DNA of 35,503 bases, from NCBI GenBank assembly GCA_023399455.1, contig JAEWPN010000235.1, positions 1 to 35,503 on the forward strand. Direction: 5' to 3'. Of this stretch, positions 9,248 through 17,093 are shown in pieces. The notes under the pieces are model-generated. The model had not been told where the DNA came from and made no database searches. It saw only the letters and a list, made by a program, of their open reading frames with translations. How positions within the stretch are numbered: the first letter of the stretch is position 1; the number at the start of each line of letters is the position of its first letter. This DNA is from Bacillota bacterium (lineage in GTDB: Bacteria > Bacillota > Clostridia > Lachnospirales > Lachnospiraceae). The position numbers and the translations under genes were made by a program.

Positions 9248-9251
9248 AACT
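9234..9251. promoter_or_regulatory. AGTTAG-N6-CTAACT dyad overlapping the feo -10 (candidate DtxR-family operator)
   Basis: AGTTAG (9234-9239) and CTAACT (9246-9251) are perfect inverted repeats around AATATA and cover the -10, so a bound protein would block RNA polymerase. The left flank TTAAGTTAG matches the DtxR/IdeR half-site TTAGGTTAG at 8 of 9 positions, but the half-sites are 6 bases apart rather than 1. Assignment to the adjacent DtxR-family protein is inference. Confidence 0.6.
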
Positions 9252-9265
9252 ATGAAAGAACGTAA

Positions 9266-9280
9266 TGAAAATAATTATCA
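9266..9280. promoter_or_regulatory. Near-consensus Fur box downstream of the feo start
   Basis: The 15 bases read TGAAAATAATTATCA and match the 7-1-7 Fur consensus TGATAATNATTATCA at all positions but one. The site lies 12-26 bases downstream of the predicted transcription start. It fits Fur better than PerR or Zur consensus sites. With the dyad over the -10 it implies two-regulator control. Confidence 0.6.
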
Positions 9281-9317
9281 AAATCACTTAAAGTACAACG
9301 AGAAAGAAGGATGAGCG

Positions 9318-9530
9318 ATGCCCTTAACAATGGTAAAAGCAGGAGAACCTAATGTAATACGTAAAATCGGCGGCAAGGAAGAAACTCGGAGATTTTTAGA
9401 AAACCTCGGCTTTGTAACGGGCGGCATAGTTACCGTAGTATCTGAAATCGGCGGCAATATGATAGTCAATGTGAAGGATTCCAGAGTTGCTATCGGCAAA
9501 GATATGGCGATTAAAATTATGGTAAATTAA
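9318..9530 (+). CDS. feoA: FeoA, ferrous iron transport accessory protein (first copy)
   Basis: This is a 70-residue SH3-like FeoA protein. MPLTMVKAGEPNVIRKIGG is followed by the typical FLENLGFVTGGIVTVVSEIGGNMIVNVKDSRVAIGKDMA fold pattern. FeoA is a small cytoplasmic partner of FeoB. The ATG at 9318 has AGAAGG 7 nt upstream; the ATG at 9311 is in another frame. It is followed 35 bases later by a second feoA, an arrangement common in Clostridia. The two copies differ clearly, so they are not a recent duplication. Confidence 0.92.
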   Translation: MPLTMVKAGEPNVIRKIGGKEETRRFLENLGFVTGGIVTVVSEIGGNMIVNVKDSRVAIGKDMAIKIMVN

Positions 9531-9565
9531 GATATCATAATAATAGGATGGGAGAAGGAGAAACG

Positions 9566-9787
9566 ATGAAGACATTAAAGGATGTTTCGTGCGGCGAAAC
9601 GGTAAAAGTGATGAAGCTGACGGGAGAAGGCCCCGTAAAGAGGCGTATCATGGATATGGGAATCACGAAGGGCGTGGATATTTTCGTAAGAAAAGTAGCT
9701 CCCCTTGGAGACCCTGTAGAGGTTATGGTGAGAGGCTATGAATTATCCTTGCGTAAGGCTGATGCCGAGATGATTTCGGTGGAATAA
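9566..9787 (+). CDS. feoA: FeoA, ferrous iron transport accessory protein (second copy)
   Basis: This is a 73-residue FeoA domain with the classic pattern GEGPVKRRIMDMGITKGVDI, then APLGDPVEVMVRGYELSLRKADA. It is closer to textbook FeoA than the first copy. The ATG at 9566 is chosen over the in-frame ATG at 9548 because AAGGAG (9555-9560) lies 5 nt upstream and homology begins at MKTLKDV. A 92-base gap holding an inverted repeat separates it from feoB. Confidence 0.92.
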   Translation: MKTLKDVSCGETVKVMKLTGEGPVKRRIMDMGITKGVDIFVRKVAPLGDPVEVMVRGYELSLRKADAEMISVE

Positions 9788-9793
9788 ATTTTT

Positions 9794-9807
9794 ACTAACA
9801 GGTTAGT
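9794..9807. promoter_or_regulatory. ACTAAC-N2-GTTAGT inverted repeat between feoA and feoB
   Basis: The 6-bp arms are perfect, with a 2-base centre (AG). They use the same hexamers as the feo promoter dyad but in the opposite order. A further ACTAA lies 5 bases on. It could be an internal operator for the DtxR-family protein or a processing hairpin. No convincing internal promoter was seen beside it. Confidence 0.4.
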
Positions 9808-9879
9808 GGTGACTAATGAGAGGTAGAAATATTAAACGAAACGAATAATGATTTGCTGTAAAGCAGAAAGAGGAAGAAT

Positions 9880-12063
9880 ATGTCTATTAAGATTGCGTTA
9901 GCAGGTAATCCAAACTGCGGTAAAACCACATTATTTAATGCGCTGACCGGTTCCAATCAATTCGTAGGAAACTGGCCGGGTGTTACGGTAGAGAAAAAGG
10001 AAGGAAAACTGAAAGGGCATAAGGATGTTATCATTATGGACCTTCCCGGTATCTATTCTCTTTCTCCCTATACTTTGGAAGAGGTAGTTGCAAGAAATTA
10101 TCTGATCGGAGAAAGACCGGATGCAATTCTCAATATTGTAGACGGAACAAATATTGAAAGAAACCTGTATTTGTCCACACAGCTTATGGAATTGGGGATT
10201 CCCGTAATCATGGCCGTAAATATGATGGATATCGTAGAGAAAAACGGCGATAGAATACATATAGATAAGCTGAGCAAGAGTCTTGGCTGCGATGTGGTAG
10301 AGATTTCCGCATTAAAGGGAACCGGCATCGAAAAAGCAGCGCAGAAGGCTGTGACTGTTGCGAACCAGAAGAATATTGCTATACCCGTACACAAATTTGC
10401 ACCAGAGGTGGAAACCGTTCTGGAAGCTATAGAGCAGAAGCTGGGGAGTGATATTCCAAAAGAGCAGAAGCGTTTCTTCGCTATAAAATTATTGGAAAAA
10501 GATGATAAAATACGGAGCCAAATGAATCTGGTACCTGATGTATCAAAGGAAATCGAGCAAATCGAGAAGATACTTGACGACGACACGGAAAGTATCATCA
10601 CCAATGAAAGATATGTTTATATTTCATCCATCATCGGAGAGTGCTATACGAAGGGCAGAAAGGACAGCCTGACGATTTCTGATAAAATTGACAGGATTGT
10701 GACGAATCGTATCCTTGCCCTGCCTATTTTTGCTGTGGTAATGTTTATTGTTTATTATGTGTCCGTTACTACGGTAGGAACATGGGCCACCGATTGGGCG
10801 AATGACGGATTATTCGGCGAAGGTTGGAGCTTATTCGGCTTGGAAGTCCCCGGAATCCCTGTACTTGTTGACTCTGCACTAACAGCGATAGGATGTGCGG
10901 ATTGGCTTCAGGGACTGATTCTAGACGGAATCGTAGCCGGTGTGGGTGCCGTACTCGGCTTTGTACCTCAGATGTTAGTGCTGTTTATCTTTCTTGCCTT
11001 TTTGGAAGCTTGCGGATATATGGCGCGAGTCGCTTTTATCATGGATAGAATTTTCCGCAAATTCGGACTTTCCGGCAAGTCTTTCATACCTATGCTCATC
11101 GGAACCGGCTGCGGCGTTCCGGGCGTTATGGCGTCCCGTACGATAGAAAACGACCGTGACAGAAAAATGACTATAATGACCACGACATTCATTCCCTGTG
11201 GTGCGAAGCTTCCTATTATTGCCTTGATTGCAGGTGCTTTGTTTCAGGGGGCATGGTGGGTGGCTCCCAGCGCTTACTTTGTAGGTATTGCTGCGATTAT
11301 CTGCTCCGGCATCATCCTTAAGAAAACCAAAATGTTCGCAGGAGATCCTGCCCCTTTCGTTATGGAGCTTCCTGCTTATCATATGCCTACGGTAGGAAAT
11401 GTACTTAGAAGCATGTGGGAGAGAGGCTGGTCTTTTATCAAAAAAGCCGGAACGATCATACTTTTATCTACTATCGTAGTATGGTTTACGACCTTCTTTG
11501 GCTGGGTAGACGGACAATTTAGAATGCTTGAGGACTTGGAAATAGACCATAGTATCCTGGCAAGCATCGGAAATGCCATTAGCTGGATATTCATTCCTCT
11601 TGGTTGGGGTGACTGGAAATCTACAGTTGCAGCGATTACAGGTCTGGTCGCAAAAGAAAATGTAGTAGGAACCTTTGGTATTCTGTTCGGCTTTGCGGAA
11701 GTGGCTGAAGATGGTACGGAAATCTGGGGGACTCTGGCAGGCAGCATGACGGCAGTAGCCGCATATTCCTTCCTCGTGTTCAACCTTTTGTGCGCACCTT
11801 GCTTTGCAGCTATGGGAGCTATCAAGAGAGAAATGAACAATACGAAATGGTTCTGGTTCGCCATCGGATATCAGACTTCCCTGGCGTATGTAGTAGCTAT
11901 GTGTGTTTACCAATTTGGTACGCTTTTAACCACTGGTACTTTCGGTATATTAACAGTTGTTGCCTTACTGTTCTTCATAGGGTTTATTTATCTGCTGTTC
12001 AGGCCTTATAAGGAAAGCAGCTCCCTTAAATTGAATACGAAGAACTTAGCTCAGGCAAAATAA
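9880..12063 (+). CDS. feoB: FeoB, ferrous iron transporter with G-protein domain
   Basis: This 727-residue inner-membrane Fe(II) transporter is full length. Its N-terminal GTPase domain shows G1 GNPNCGKT (9-16), a G2-region threonine in NWPGVTV, G3 DLPG, G4 NMMD and a G5-like SALKG. A helical guanine-nucleotide-dissociation-inhibitor segment follows (about 170-260). The membrane part (about 280-710) has two GATE-type halves with the conserved GTGCGVPGVMASRT and FIPCGAKLPI Cys motifs. The ATG at 9880 is preceded by GAGGAAG. It lies in one operon with both feoA genes, the Cys-rich peptide and the Fur-family gene. Confidence 0.97.
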   Translation: MSIKIALAGNPNCGKTTLFNALTGSNQFVGNWPGVTVEKKEGKLKGHKDVIIMDLPGIYSLSPYTLEEVVARNYLIGERPDAILNIVDGTNIERNLYLSTQLMELGIPVIMAVNMMDIVEKNGDRIHIDKLSKSLGCDVVEISALKGTGIEKAAQKAVTVANQKNIAIPVHKFAPEVETVLEAIEQKLGSDIPKEQKRFFAIKLLEKDDKIRSQMNLVPDVSKEIEQIEKILDDDTESIITNERYVYISSIIGECYTKGRKDSLTISDKIDRIVTNRILALPIFAVVMFIVYYVSVTTVGTWATDWANDGLFGEGWSLFGLEVPGIPVLVDSALTAIGCADWLQGLILDGIVAGVGAVLGFVPQMLVLFIFLAFLEACGYMARVAFIMDRIFRKFGLSGKSFIPMLIGTGCGVPGVMASRTIENDRDRKMTIMTTTFIPCGAKLPIIALIAGALFQGAWWVAPSAYFVGIAAIICSGIILKKTKMFAGDPAPFVMELPAYHMPTVGNVLRSMWERGWSFIKKAGTIILLSTIVVWFTTFFGWVDGQFRMLEDLEIDHSILASIGNAISWIFIPLGWGDWKSTVAAITGLVAKENVVGTFGILFGFAEVAEDGTEIWGTLAGSMTAVAAYSFLVFNLLCAPCFAAMGAIKREMNNTKWFWFAIGYQTSLAYVVAMCVYQFGTLLTTGTFGILTVVALLFFIGFIYLLFRPYKESSSLKLNTKNLAQAK

Positions 12064-12128
12064 AACCTATTCACAAAATTTGTACCTACGTTTGAGGTTC
12101 AGATTTATAGAAAGGAAGTGTTCTATAT

Positions 12129-12269
12129 ATGGGAACAATTATTGTAGGCGCGATTGTGCTCGGCTTGGCGGCCATCGCCATAGGGAGCATGATACGCGAT
12201 AAAAAGAACGGCAAATCAATACAATGCGGTGCGGACTGTAAACATTGCGGAGGCCATTGCGGGCAGTAA
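12129..12269 (+). CDS. FeoB-associated Cys-rich membrane protein
   Basis: This 46-residue peptide follows feoB by 65 bases. One hydrophobic helix (residues 3-22, TIIVGAIVLGLAAIAIGSMI) is followed by a short basic stretch and the cysteine cluster C33-x3-C37-x2-C40-x3-C44. This matches the FeoB-associated Cys-rich membrane protein family (PF12669). AAGGAAG lies about 10 nt upstream. The family is thought to assist FeoB, perhaps by handling Fe(II) at the membrane, but its biochemical role is not established. Confidence 0.9.
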   Translation: MGTIIVGAIVLGLAAIAIGSMIRDKKNGKSIQCGADCKHCGGHCGQ

Positions 12270-12285
12270 AGATGGAGGTACGTAA

Positions 12286-12774
12286 GTGACAGTTGACAGA
12301 AACAATCCTGAAAAAAGAAAAATCCCTGATTCCAGAAGCTATCATAGGACGCGGATGCAACGTGAGATGATTATTGACAGCCTGCGGGAAAGAGGATGCA
12401 GAATTACAAAACAACGACTTACTTTAATCGATATTATTTTGGAAAACGAGTGCTCAAGCTGCAAGGATATTTTCTACAAGGCGGCAAAAATCGATAACCA
12501 GATAGGTACTGCTACCGTTTATCGGATGGTAAATATCCTGGAAGAAATCGGAGCGATCAGCCGGAAGAATATGTACAGGGTATCATATTCGGAGCATTGC
12601 TCCATGGAGGATGCCTGCGTAGTGGTGTTAGAAGACGATACGACCTACCATCTTTCAGCGAAAAAATGGAACTCGGTCATTCAGGCAGGACTTATTACCT
12701 GCGGTTATATGACAAACCAGAAAATTAAATCTATTACTGTAAAACCTTGTGAATGCGAAAAAGCGGAATGTTAA
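12286..12774 (+). CDS. Atypical Fur-family transcriptional regulator
   Basis: The protein has 162 residues from a GTG start with GGAGG 7 nt upstream. The N-terminal winged helix (about 22-98) is clear, with the recognition helix GTATVYRMVNILEEIG. The C-terminal half is divergent: the usual His-rich regulatory site and the paired CxxC structural zinc site are absent. H104, C105, C111, H122, C139 and a terminal C155-x-C157-x4-C162 group remain. It lies 16 bases after the FeoB-associated peptide, so it belongs to the feo operon. It may be a Fur-like sensor that binds iron or an Fe-S cluster through cysteines; that is inference. The stop codon lies inside the terminator hairpin. Confidence 0.88.
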   Translation: MTVDRNNPEKRKIPDSRSYHRTRMQREMIIDSLRERGCRITKQRLTLIDIILENECSSCKDIFYKAAKIDNQIGTATVYRMVNILEEIGAISRKNMYRVSYSEHCSMEDACVVVLEDDTTYHLSAKKWNSVIQAGLITCGYMTNQKIKSITVKPCECEKAEC

Positions 12775-12789
12775 TTCATTCCGTTTTTT
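12764..12789 (+). terminator. feo operon terminator
   Basis: CGGAATG (12764-12770) pairs with CATTCCG (12777-12783) across TTAATT and is followed by six T residues. The TAA stop of the Fur-family gene is in the loop. Confidence 0.85.
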
Positions 12790-12997
12790 CTATAATAAGA
12801 TTTTGTTCTGAAAAAAAATCGTAGGACAGGATATGCTATAGGATATCAAATGAAGTATTTACACATATCTTACAAATGGGATATCAAAAAAGAAAGATAA
12901 ATCATATACTTATACGGTTTACAAATGTGCCTGAATGTCGAAAAAGGTAGAATAGACAAATTTGGTGTTAAAAATTTGCTAATTTTAATTTATATTG
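12790..12997. other. AT-rich intergenic stretch with a short direct repeat
   Basis: This is the first part of a 349-base gap between the Fur-family gene and the exchanger. No coding frame with a plausible ribosome binding site was found. A direct repeat GGATATCAAA occurs at 12841-12850 and 12879-12888; its GATATC core is palindromic. The rest of the gap holds the exchanger promoter and leader, listed separately. Confidence 0.4.
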
Positions 12998-13026
12998 TTG
13001 ATTTTATCTTTTTTCAAGGTTATAAT
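12998..13026 (+). promoter_or_regulatory. Cation exchanger promoter
   Basis: The -35 TTGATT (12998-13003), 17 bases and a perfect -10 TATAAT (13021-13026). Predicted start near 13033, giving a leader of about 90 bases. Confidence 0.7.
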
Positions 13027-13032
13027 TTATCG

Positions 13033-13123
13033 CGTTGGCAATGAGATAAGGATGAGATTTTCCTTACCGCTTAATTGCAGTCATCATAGTTAAAAAAAAT
13101 TAGGTAAGGCGAGGTCGAAAAGT
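13033..13123 (+). promoter_or_regulatory. Exchanger mRNA leader with competing helices (candidate cis-regulatory RNA)
   Basis: GCAAT (13038-13042) can pair with ATTGC (13074-13078). Inside this, TAAGGA (13047-13052) can pair with TCCTTA (13061-13066). The alternative CCTTACC (13062-13068) pairs perfectly with GGTAAGG (13103-13109), which abuts the GAGGT ribosome binding site (13111-13115). The two helices share bases and cannot coexist, as in a translational riboswitch. I could not match it to the Mn (yybP-ykoY), Mg or fluoride classes by eye. Confidence 0.45.
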
Positions 13124-14170
13124 ATGAAGTATCTAAGATTTTTGTTAATCTGCGTTCCGTTGTCCTTTATAGGATATTTTATGAACTGGAGCGCAACAGT
13201 TATGTTCATTTTAACTTGTATTTCCATTATTCCTTTAGCGGGCTATTTGGGAAATGCTACCGAGTCAATCGCGGTTTATACAGGTCCTAAGGCCGGCGGT
13301 TTTTTAAATGCAACCTTCGGTAATGCCACAGAGCTTATCATCAGTTTCTTTTCAATCCGTGCAGGATTGTATGAAGTGGTAAAGGCTACTTTGGCAGGCT
13401 CCGTATTGGGAAACATATTGTTGGTTTTGGGCTGCAGCATCTTAGCCGGCGGACTTAAACACAAGGTATTGAAATACGATGCGAAGGTAGGTCGTTCTAC
13501 GGCGACCATGTTGCTTTTTGCAGTGGTAGCGCTTGCTATGCCGGCGGTTTTTATGTCGGATCTATCCGAGAACATCATCGTTTCCAAGTATGAGAACTTT
13601 AGTATTATTACAAGTGTCATCATGCTTTGCACCTATGTAGTAGGAGTTGTATACTCCTTTAAAGGCCAGAATGACCTATATGAGGGTATGGAAGAGGATG
13701 AAGAGGCGGAGTGGAGTCTTCCGATCAGTATTACCGTTCTTGCAATAGCTACTATTTTAATTGCAATCGAATCTGAACTCCTGGTTTCCAGCATCGAGCC
13801 GATGACGGCGGCAGTCGGTATTTCAGAGATGTTTGTCGGAATTATCCTGATTCCTATCGTAGGTAATGCGGCAGAGCACAGTACCGCAATCATCATGGCA
13901 TTGAAGAACAAAATGGATATTTCTATAGAAATTGCAGTAGGCTCCAGTTTGCAGATAGTTTTGTTCGTAATTCCGATTTCCGTAATCATGAGCCTTTTCA
14001 TAGCGGATACACCGATGAGCATTATCTTTAAGATAGAAGAAATCTTCTTGTTTGCAGCCAGCGTATTTATCGTAAATCATATTGTAAAGGCTGGAAGAAC
14101 AGACTGGATGGAGGGCTTGAAGCTCATATCCGTTTACATCATCGCAGCGGTCGGTTTCTTTATTCTATAA
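13124..14170 (+). CDS. Calcium/cation:proton antiporter, CaCA superfamily (Cax type)
   Basis: This 348-residue membrane protein has about 11 hydrophobic helices and two related halves. The two alpha-repeat motifs are visible: GNATE (in YLGNATESIAVY and again in FGNATELIISF) in the first half and GNAAEHSTAIIMALKNKMDISIEIAVGSSLQI in the second. A short acidic linker (MEEDEEAEW) separates the halves, as in Cax exchangers. It should export Ca2+ or a similar divalent cation in exchange for protons. It follows the iron operon but has its own promoter, leader and terminator. Manganese or another metal is possible as substrate. Confidence 0.92.
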   Translation: MKYLRFLLICVPLSFIGYFMNWSATVMFILTCISIIPLAGYLGNATESIAVYTGPKAGGFLNATFGNATELIISFFSIRAGLYEVVKATLAGSVLGNILLVLGCSILAGGLKHKVLKYDAKVGRSTATMLLFAVVALAMPAVFMSDLSENIIVSKYENFSIITSVIMLCTYVVGVVYSFKGQNDLYEGMEEDEEAEWSLPISITVLAIATILIAIESELLVSSIEPMTAAVGISEMFVGIILIPIVGNAAEHSTAIIMALKNKMDISIEIAVGSSLQIVLFVIPISVIMSLFIADTPMSIIFKIEEIFLFAASVFIVNHIVKAGRTDWMEGLKLISVYIIAAVGFFIL

Positions 14171-14193
14171 ATCATAAACTTTTGAAGTGGCTT

Positions 14194-14220
14194 GGGCGGG
14201 GTTAATTCCCCGCCCTTTTT
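14194..14220 (+). terminator. Terminator after the cation exchanger
   Basis: GGGCGGGG (14194-14201) pairs perfectly with CCCCGCCC (14208-14215) across TTAATT and is followed by five T residues. Confidence 0.92.
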
Positions 14221-14276
14221 ATATTATTTATTGCCAGGATCCATAGCAGCAATCAGCAAAAGTATCACGTGCGCAT

Positions 14277-14305
14277 TTGCCTGAGATATGGTATGATATT
14301 ATGAT
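14277..14305 (+). promoter_or_regulatory. Candidate promoter for the HAD/radical SAM pair
   Basis: TTGCCT (14277-14282), 17 bases, TATGAT (14300-14305). It follows the exchanger terminator and lies about 75 bases upstream of the HAD start. Confidence 0.5.
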
Positions 14306-14381
14306 AAATAAATGGATGAATTCAGTCTTTAATTTGTAAGAACATATTTGAAGAAGAGCGCGGTTGTAAAGGAAAGGAAGT

Positions 14382-15038
14382 ATGATGTTAAAGGATATAG
14401 ATGCGGTTATTTTCGACTTGGACGGTTCACTGGTGGACTCCATGTGGATATGGGAGCAGATTGATATCGAGTATTTGGGACGATTTGGAATAGCACTTCC
14501 CGATAACCTGCAATATGAAATAGAAGGAAAGAGCTTTAGTGAAACCGCTTATTTTTTCAAGGAGCGTTTTCAAATTCCTGATCCGGTTCAAAAAATAAAA
14601 GATGACTGGAATGAAATGGCATGGAATAAATATAGCTGCGAGGTTCCTCTGAAAGACGGTGCGGATTCCTTTCTGTCCTATTGTAAGGCCAATAATATTA
14701 AATTAGGAATAGCAACCAGCAATTCCAGAGAGCTGGCTATGAACGTAGCCGCCGTACACGGGTTGGAGAACTACTTCGACTGCATTATGACCGGTTGTGA
14801 CGTAGAAAAAGGAAAGCCTGCCCCCGATATTTATCTGGCAGTAGCGGACGCTCTTAAGGTGGATCCTTCTCGTTGCCTCGTATTCGAGGACATTATTCCG
14901 GGAATCTTGGCGGGTAAAGCGGCAGGAATGAAGGTATGCGCCGTAGAGGATACCTACTCCGAAGGGATAAGGGCGGAGAAAAAAGAGCTGGCTGATTATT
15001 ATATTGAAGACTATACGAATCTTACCTCCTTTTATTAA
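14382..15038 (+). CDS. HAD-family phosphatase (beta-phosphoglucomutase-like)
   Basis: This 218-residue HAD subfamily I hydrolase shows motif I FDLDGSLVDS near the N-terminus, motif II at IATSN, motif III Lys in EKGKPAPDIY and motif IV FEDIIPGILAGKAAGM. The helical cap between motif I and motif II (about 20-85) is of the PGM-like class. It should dephosphorylate a small phosphorylated metabolite; the substrate cannot be read from sequence. Two adjacent ATGs (14382, 14385) are possible, and the second has better spacing from AGGA. A YgiQ-type gene follows after 36 bases and is probably co-transcribed. Confidence 0.9.
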   Translation: MMLKDIDAVIFDLDGSLVDSMWIWEQIDIEYLGRFGIALPDNLQYEIEGKSFSETAYFFKERFQIPDPVQKIKDDWNEMAWNKYSCEVPLKDGADSFLSYCKANNIKLGIATSNSRELAMNVAAVHGLENYFDCIMTGCDVEKGKPAPDIYLAVADALKVDPSRCLVFEDIIPGILAGKAAGMKVCAVEDTYSEGIRAEKKELADYYIEDYTNLTSFY

Positions 15039-15074
15039 AGGCTTCAGGATAGATGTTTAGATAGGAGAACGAAC

Positions 15075-17045
15075 TTGACCAACGGATTTTTACCAATATC
15101 AAAAGAAGATTTAATAGAGCGGGGCATTGAACAATTGGATTTCGTCTATGTGACGGGAGATGCTTATGTAGATCATCCTTCCTTCGGCCACGCTGTTATC
15201 GGCCGTATTTTGGAGGCTAACGGCTATTCCGTAGGCATTATTGCCCAACCTGATTGGAAGGACAATAGAAGCATAACAGTACTTGGGAAGCCGAGGCTGG
15301 CTTACCTAATATCGGCAGGGAACATGGATTCTATGGTAAACCATTATTATGTATCTAAGAAACGACGGCCTAATGATGCCTATACTCCAGGCGGTGAGCC
15401 TTATAAAAGACCGGATCATGCCACTGCAGTATACGGCAATCTGATTCGCAGAACTTATAAAGATGTCCCCATTATTATCGGCGGAATCGAAGCCAGCTTG
15501 AGAAGGCTGGCCCATTATGACTATTGGACGGATAGCTTTAAGCGCTCCGTTCTGCTAGATTCTCAGGCAGATTTGATTTCTTACGGTATGGGGGAACATT
15601 CCATCGTAGAAATCGCGGATGCCCTAAACAGCGGAATCGATATAAAGGACATTACCTTTATTCAGGGAACGGTATATAAAACAAAGGATATATCAGGAGT
15701 TTACGATGGAATAGAGCTTCCATCCTACGAGTCCATGAAAGCGGACAAGAAGAAATATGCGGACAGCTTTGCCCTCCAATATGAGAATACTGACCCCTTT
15801 ACGGGAAAGTTCTTAATAGAAGGATACCCAAACGGCATATATGTAGTGCAGAACCCTCCGGCAAAGCCTCTTACCAAGGAGGAGATGGACTACGTTTATG
15901 ATTTGCCCTATCAAAGGACTTATCATCCATCTTACGAAGAAAAGGGCGGTGTGCCGGCAATTGCCGAGATAAAATTTTCCCTGATCAGCAATAGAGGCTG
16001 CTTTGGGGGCTGCAATTTCTGTGCGCTTACCTTTCATCAGGGGAGGACCGTTCAGGCGAGGAGCCATGAGTCCATAGTAAAGGAAGCACAGGAGCTTGCA
16101 AAGGAGCCCGATTTCAAGGGATACATCCATGATGTAGGCGGTCCGACCGCCAATTTCAGGCATCCTTCCTGCGAAAAGCAGCTCATACACGGTGTATGCA
16201 AGACAAAGCAATGCCTATTTCCTTCTCCCTGTAAGAACCTTACGGTAGACCACAGCGATTATCTTGATCTTCTGCGGAATCTTCGAAAAATACCCGGTAT
16301 GAAAAAGGTATTTATACGCTCCGGCATACGCTTCGATTACCTGATGGCGGACAGCGACGATTCCTTTTTTACGGAATTGGTGGAGCATCATGTCAGCGGT
16401 CAGCTCAAGGTGGCTCCGGAGCATATTTCCGACGCAGTCTTAAGCAAGATGGGAAAACCGGAAAATGCAGTATACGAACGTTTTGTGAAGAAATACAACA
16501 AGATTAACGAACGGCTGGGGAAAAAACAGTTTCTAGTGCCCTATCTGATGTCCTCCCACCCGGGCTCTACGCTGAAAGAAGCGGTAGAGCTGGCGGAATA
16601 CTTGAGAGATCTGGGATATATGCCCGAGCAGGTTCAGGATTTCTATCCAACACCCTCTACCGTCTCTACCGTCATGTATTATACGGGCATCGACCCGCGC
16701 AACGGAAAAATTGTTTATGTTTGCAAGAATCCCCATGAAAAGGCGATGCAGAGGGCTTTGATTCAATACCGTAATCCGAAAAATTACGATCTCGTGAGAG
16801 AAGCATTACTTGCCGCCGGAAGAGAGGATTTGATCGGCTTCGATAAGAAATGCCTGATTCGCCCGAGACAGACGATGCAGGAAAAAGGAAACCTTTATTC
16901 ACCGGCAGGTAAAAGCGGCGCATATAAACGTAAGAATAACACCCTTAAGGGGCATGAAAAAAACAGTAATCCGAATCCGGGGAGTACTACAGCCAAAAAC
17001 GTGAAGAAGAAATCAACGATCAGAAATGTTCACAAGAAAAAATAA
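15075..17045 (+). CDS. YgiQ-family radical SAM protein
   Basis: This 656-residue protein starts at a TTG with AGGAG 7 nt upstream, and no ATG fits. The N-terminal region (about 1-290) is the UPF0313/YgiQ type ([28 protein letters not shown]). The radical SAM core follows, with the [4Fe-4S] cysteines C309, C313 and C316 in [11 protein letters not shown] distal Cys group, including [15 protein letters not shown], is conserved in the family. The C-terminal 45 residues are a Lys/Asn-rich basic tail, perhaps RNA-binding or disordered. The family is widespread, but its reaction is not established. Confidence 0.93.
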   Translation: MTNGFLPISKEDLIERGIEQLDFVYVTGDAYVDHPSFGHAVIGRILEANGYSVGIIAQPDWKDNRSITVLGKPRLAYLISAGNMDSMVNHYYVSKKRRPNDAYTPGGEPYKRPDHATAVYGNLIRRTYKDVPIIIGGIEASLRRLAHYDYWTDSFKRSVLLDSQADLISYGMGEHSIVEIADALNSGIDIKDITFIQGTVYKTKDISGVYDGIELPSYESMKADKKKYADSFALQYENTDPFTGKFLIEGYPNGIYVVQNPPAKPLTKEEMDYVYDLPYQRTYHPSYEEKGGVPAIAEIKFSLISNRGCFGGCNFCALTFHQGRTVQARSHESIVKEAQELAKEPDFKGYIHDVGGPTANFRHPSCEKQLIHGVCKTKQCLFPSPCKNLTVDHSDYLDLLRNLRKIPGMKKVFIRSGIRFDYLMADSDDSFFTELVEHHVSGQLKVAPEHISDAVLSKMGKPENAVYERFVKKYNKINERLGKKQFLVPYLMSSHPGSTLKEAVELAEYLRDLGYMPEQVQDFYPTPSTVSTVMYYTGIDPRNGKIVYVCKNPHEKAMQRALIQYRNPKNYDLVREALLAAGREDLIGFDKKCLIRPRQTMQEKGNLYSPAGKSGAYKRKNNTLKGHEKNSNPNPGSTTAKNVKKKSTIRNVHKKK

Positions 17046-17093
17046 GAGAAGTGTATTTGTTAAGCGTTAATAACTAATAGAAGGGGTGTATTT

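Noticed and set aside
9318..9787. The two feoA genes as a recent tandem duplication
   Set aside because: The proteins differ along most of their length; double feoA is a standard Clostridia arrangement.
10098..11913. Several minus-strand open frames of 109-168 codons inside feoB
   Set aside because: Antisense to the strongly conserved feoB, with no initiation signals or protein-like composition.
12841..12888. Repeat GGATATCAAA as a mobile-element or attachment-site trace
   Set aside because: Only 10 bases long in AT-rich DNA, with no integrase or inserted genes between copies.
12998..13123. yybP-ykoY manganese or M-box magnesium riboswitch before the exchanger
   Set aside because: The conserved loop sequences of these classes are not present; only generic competing helices are seen.
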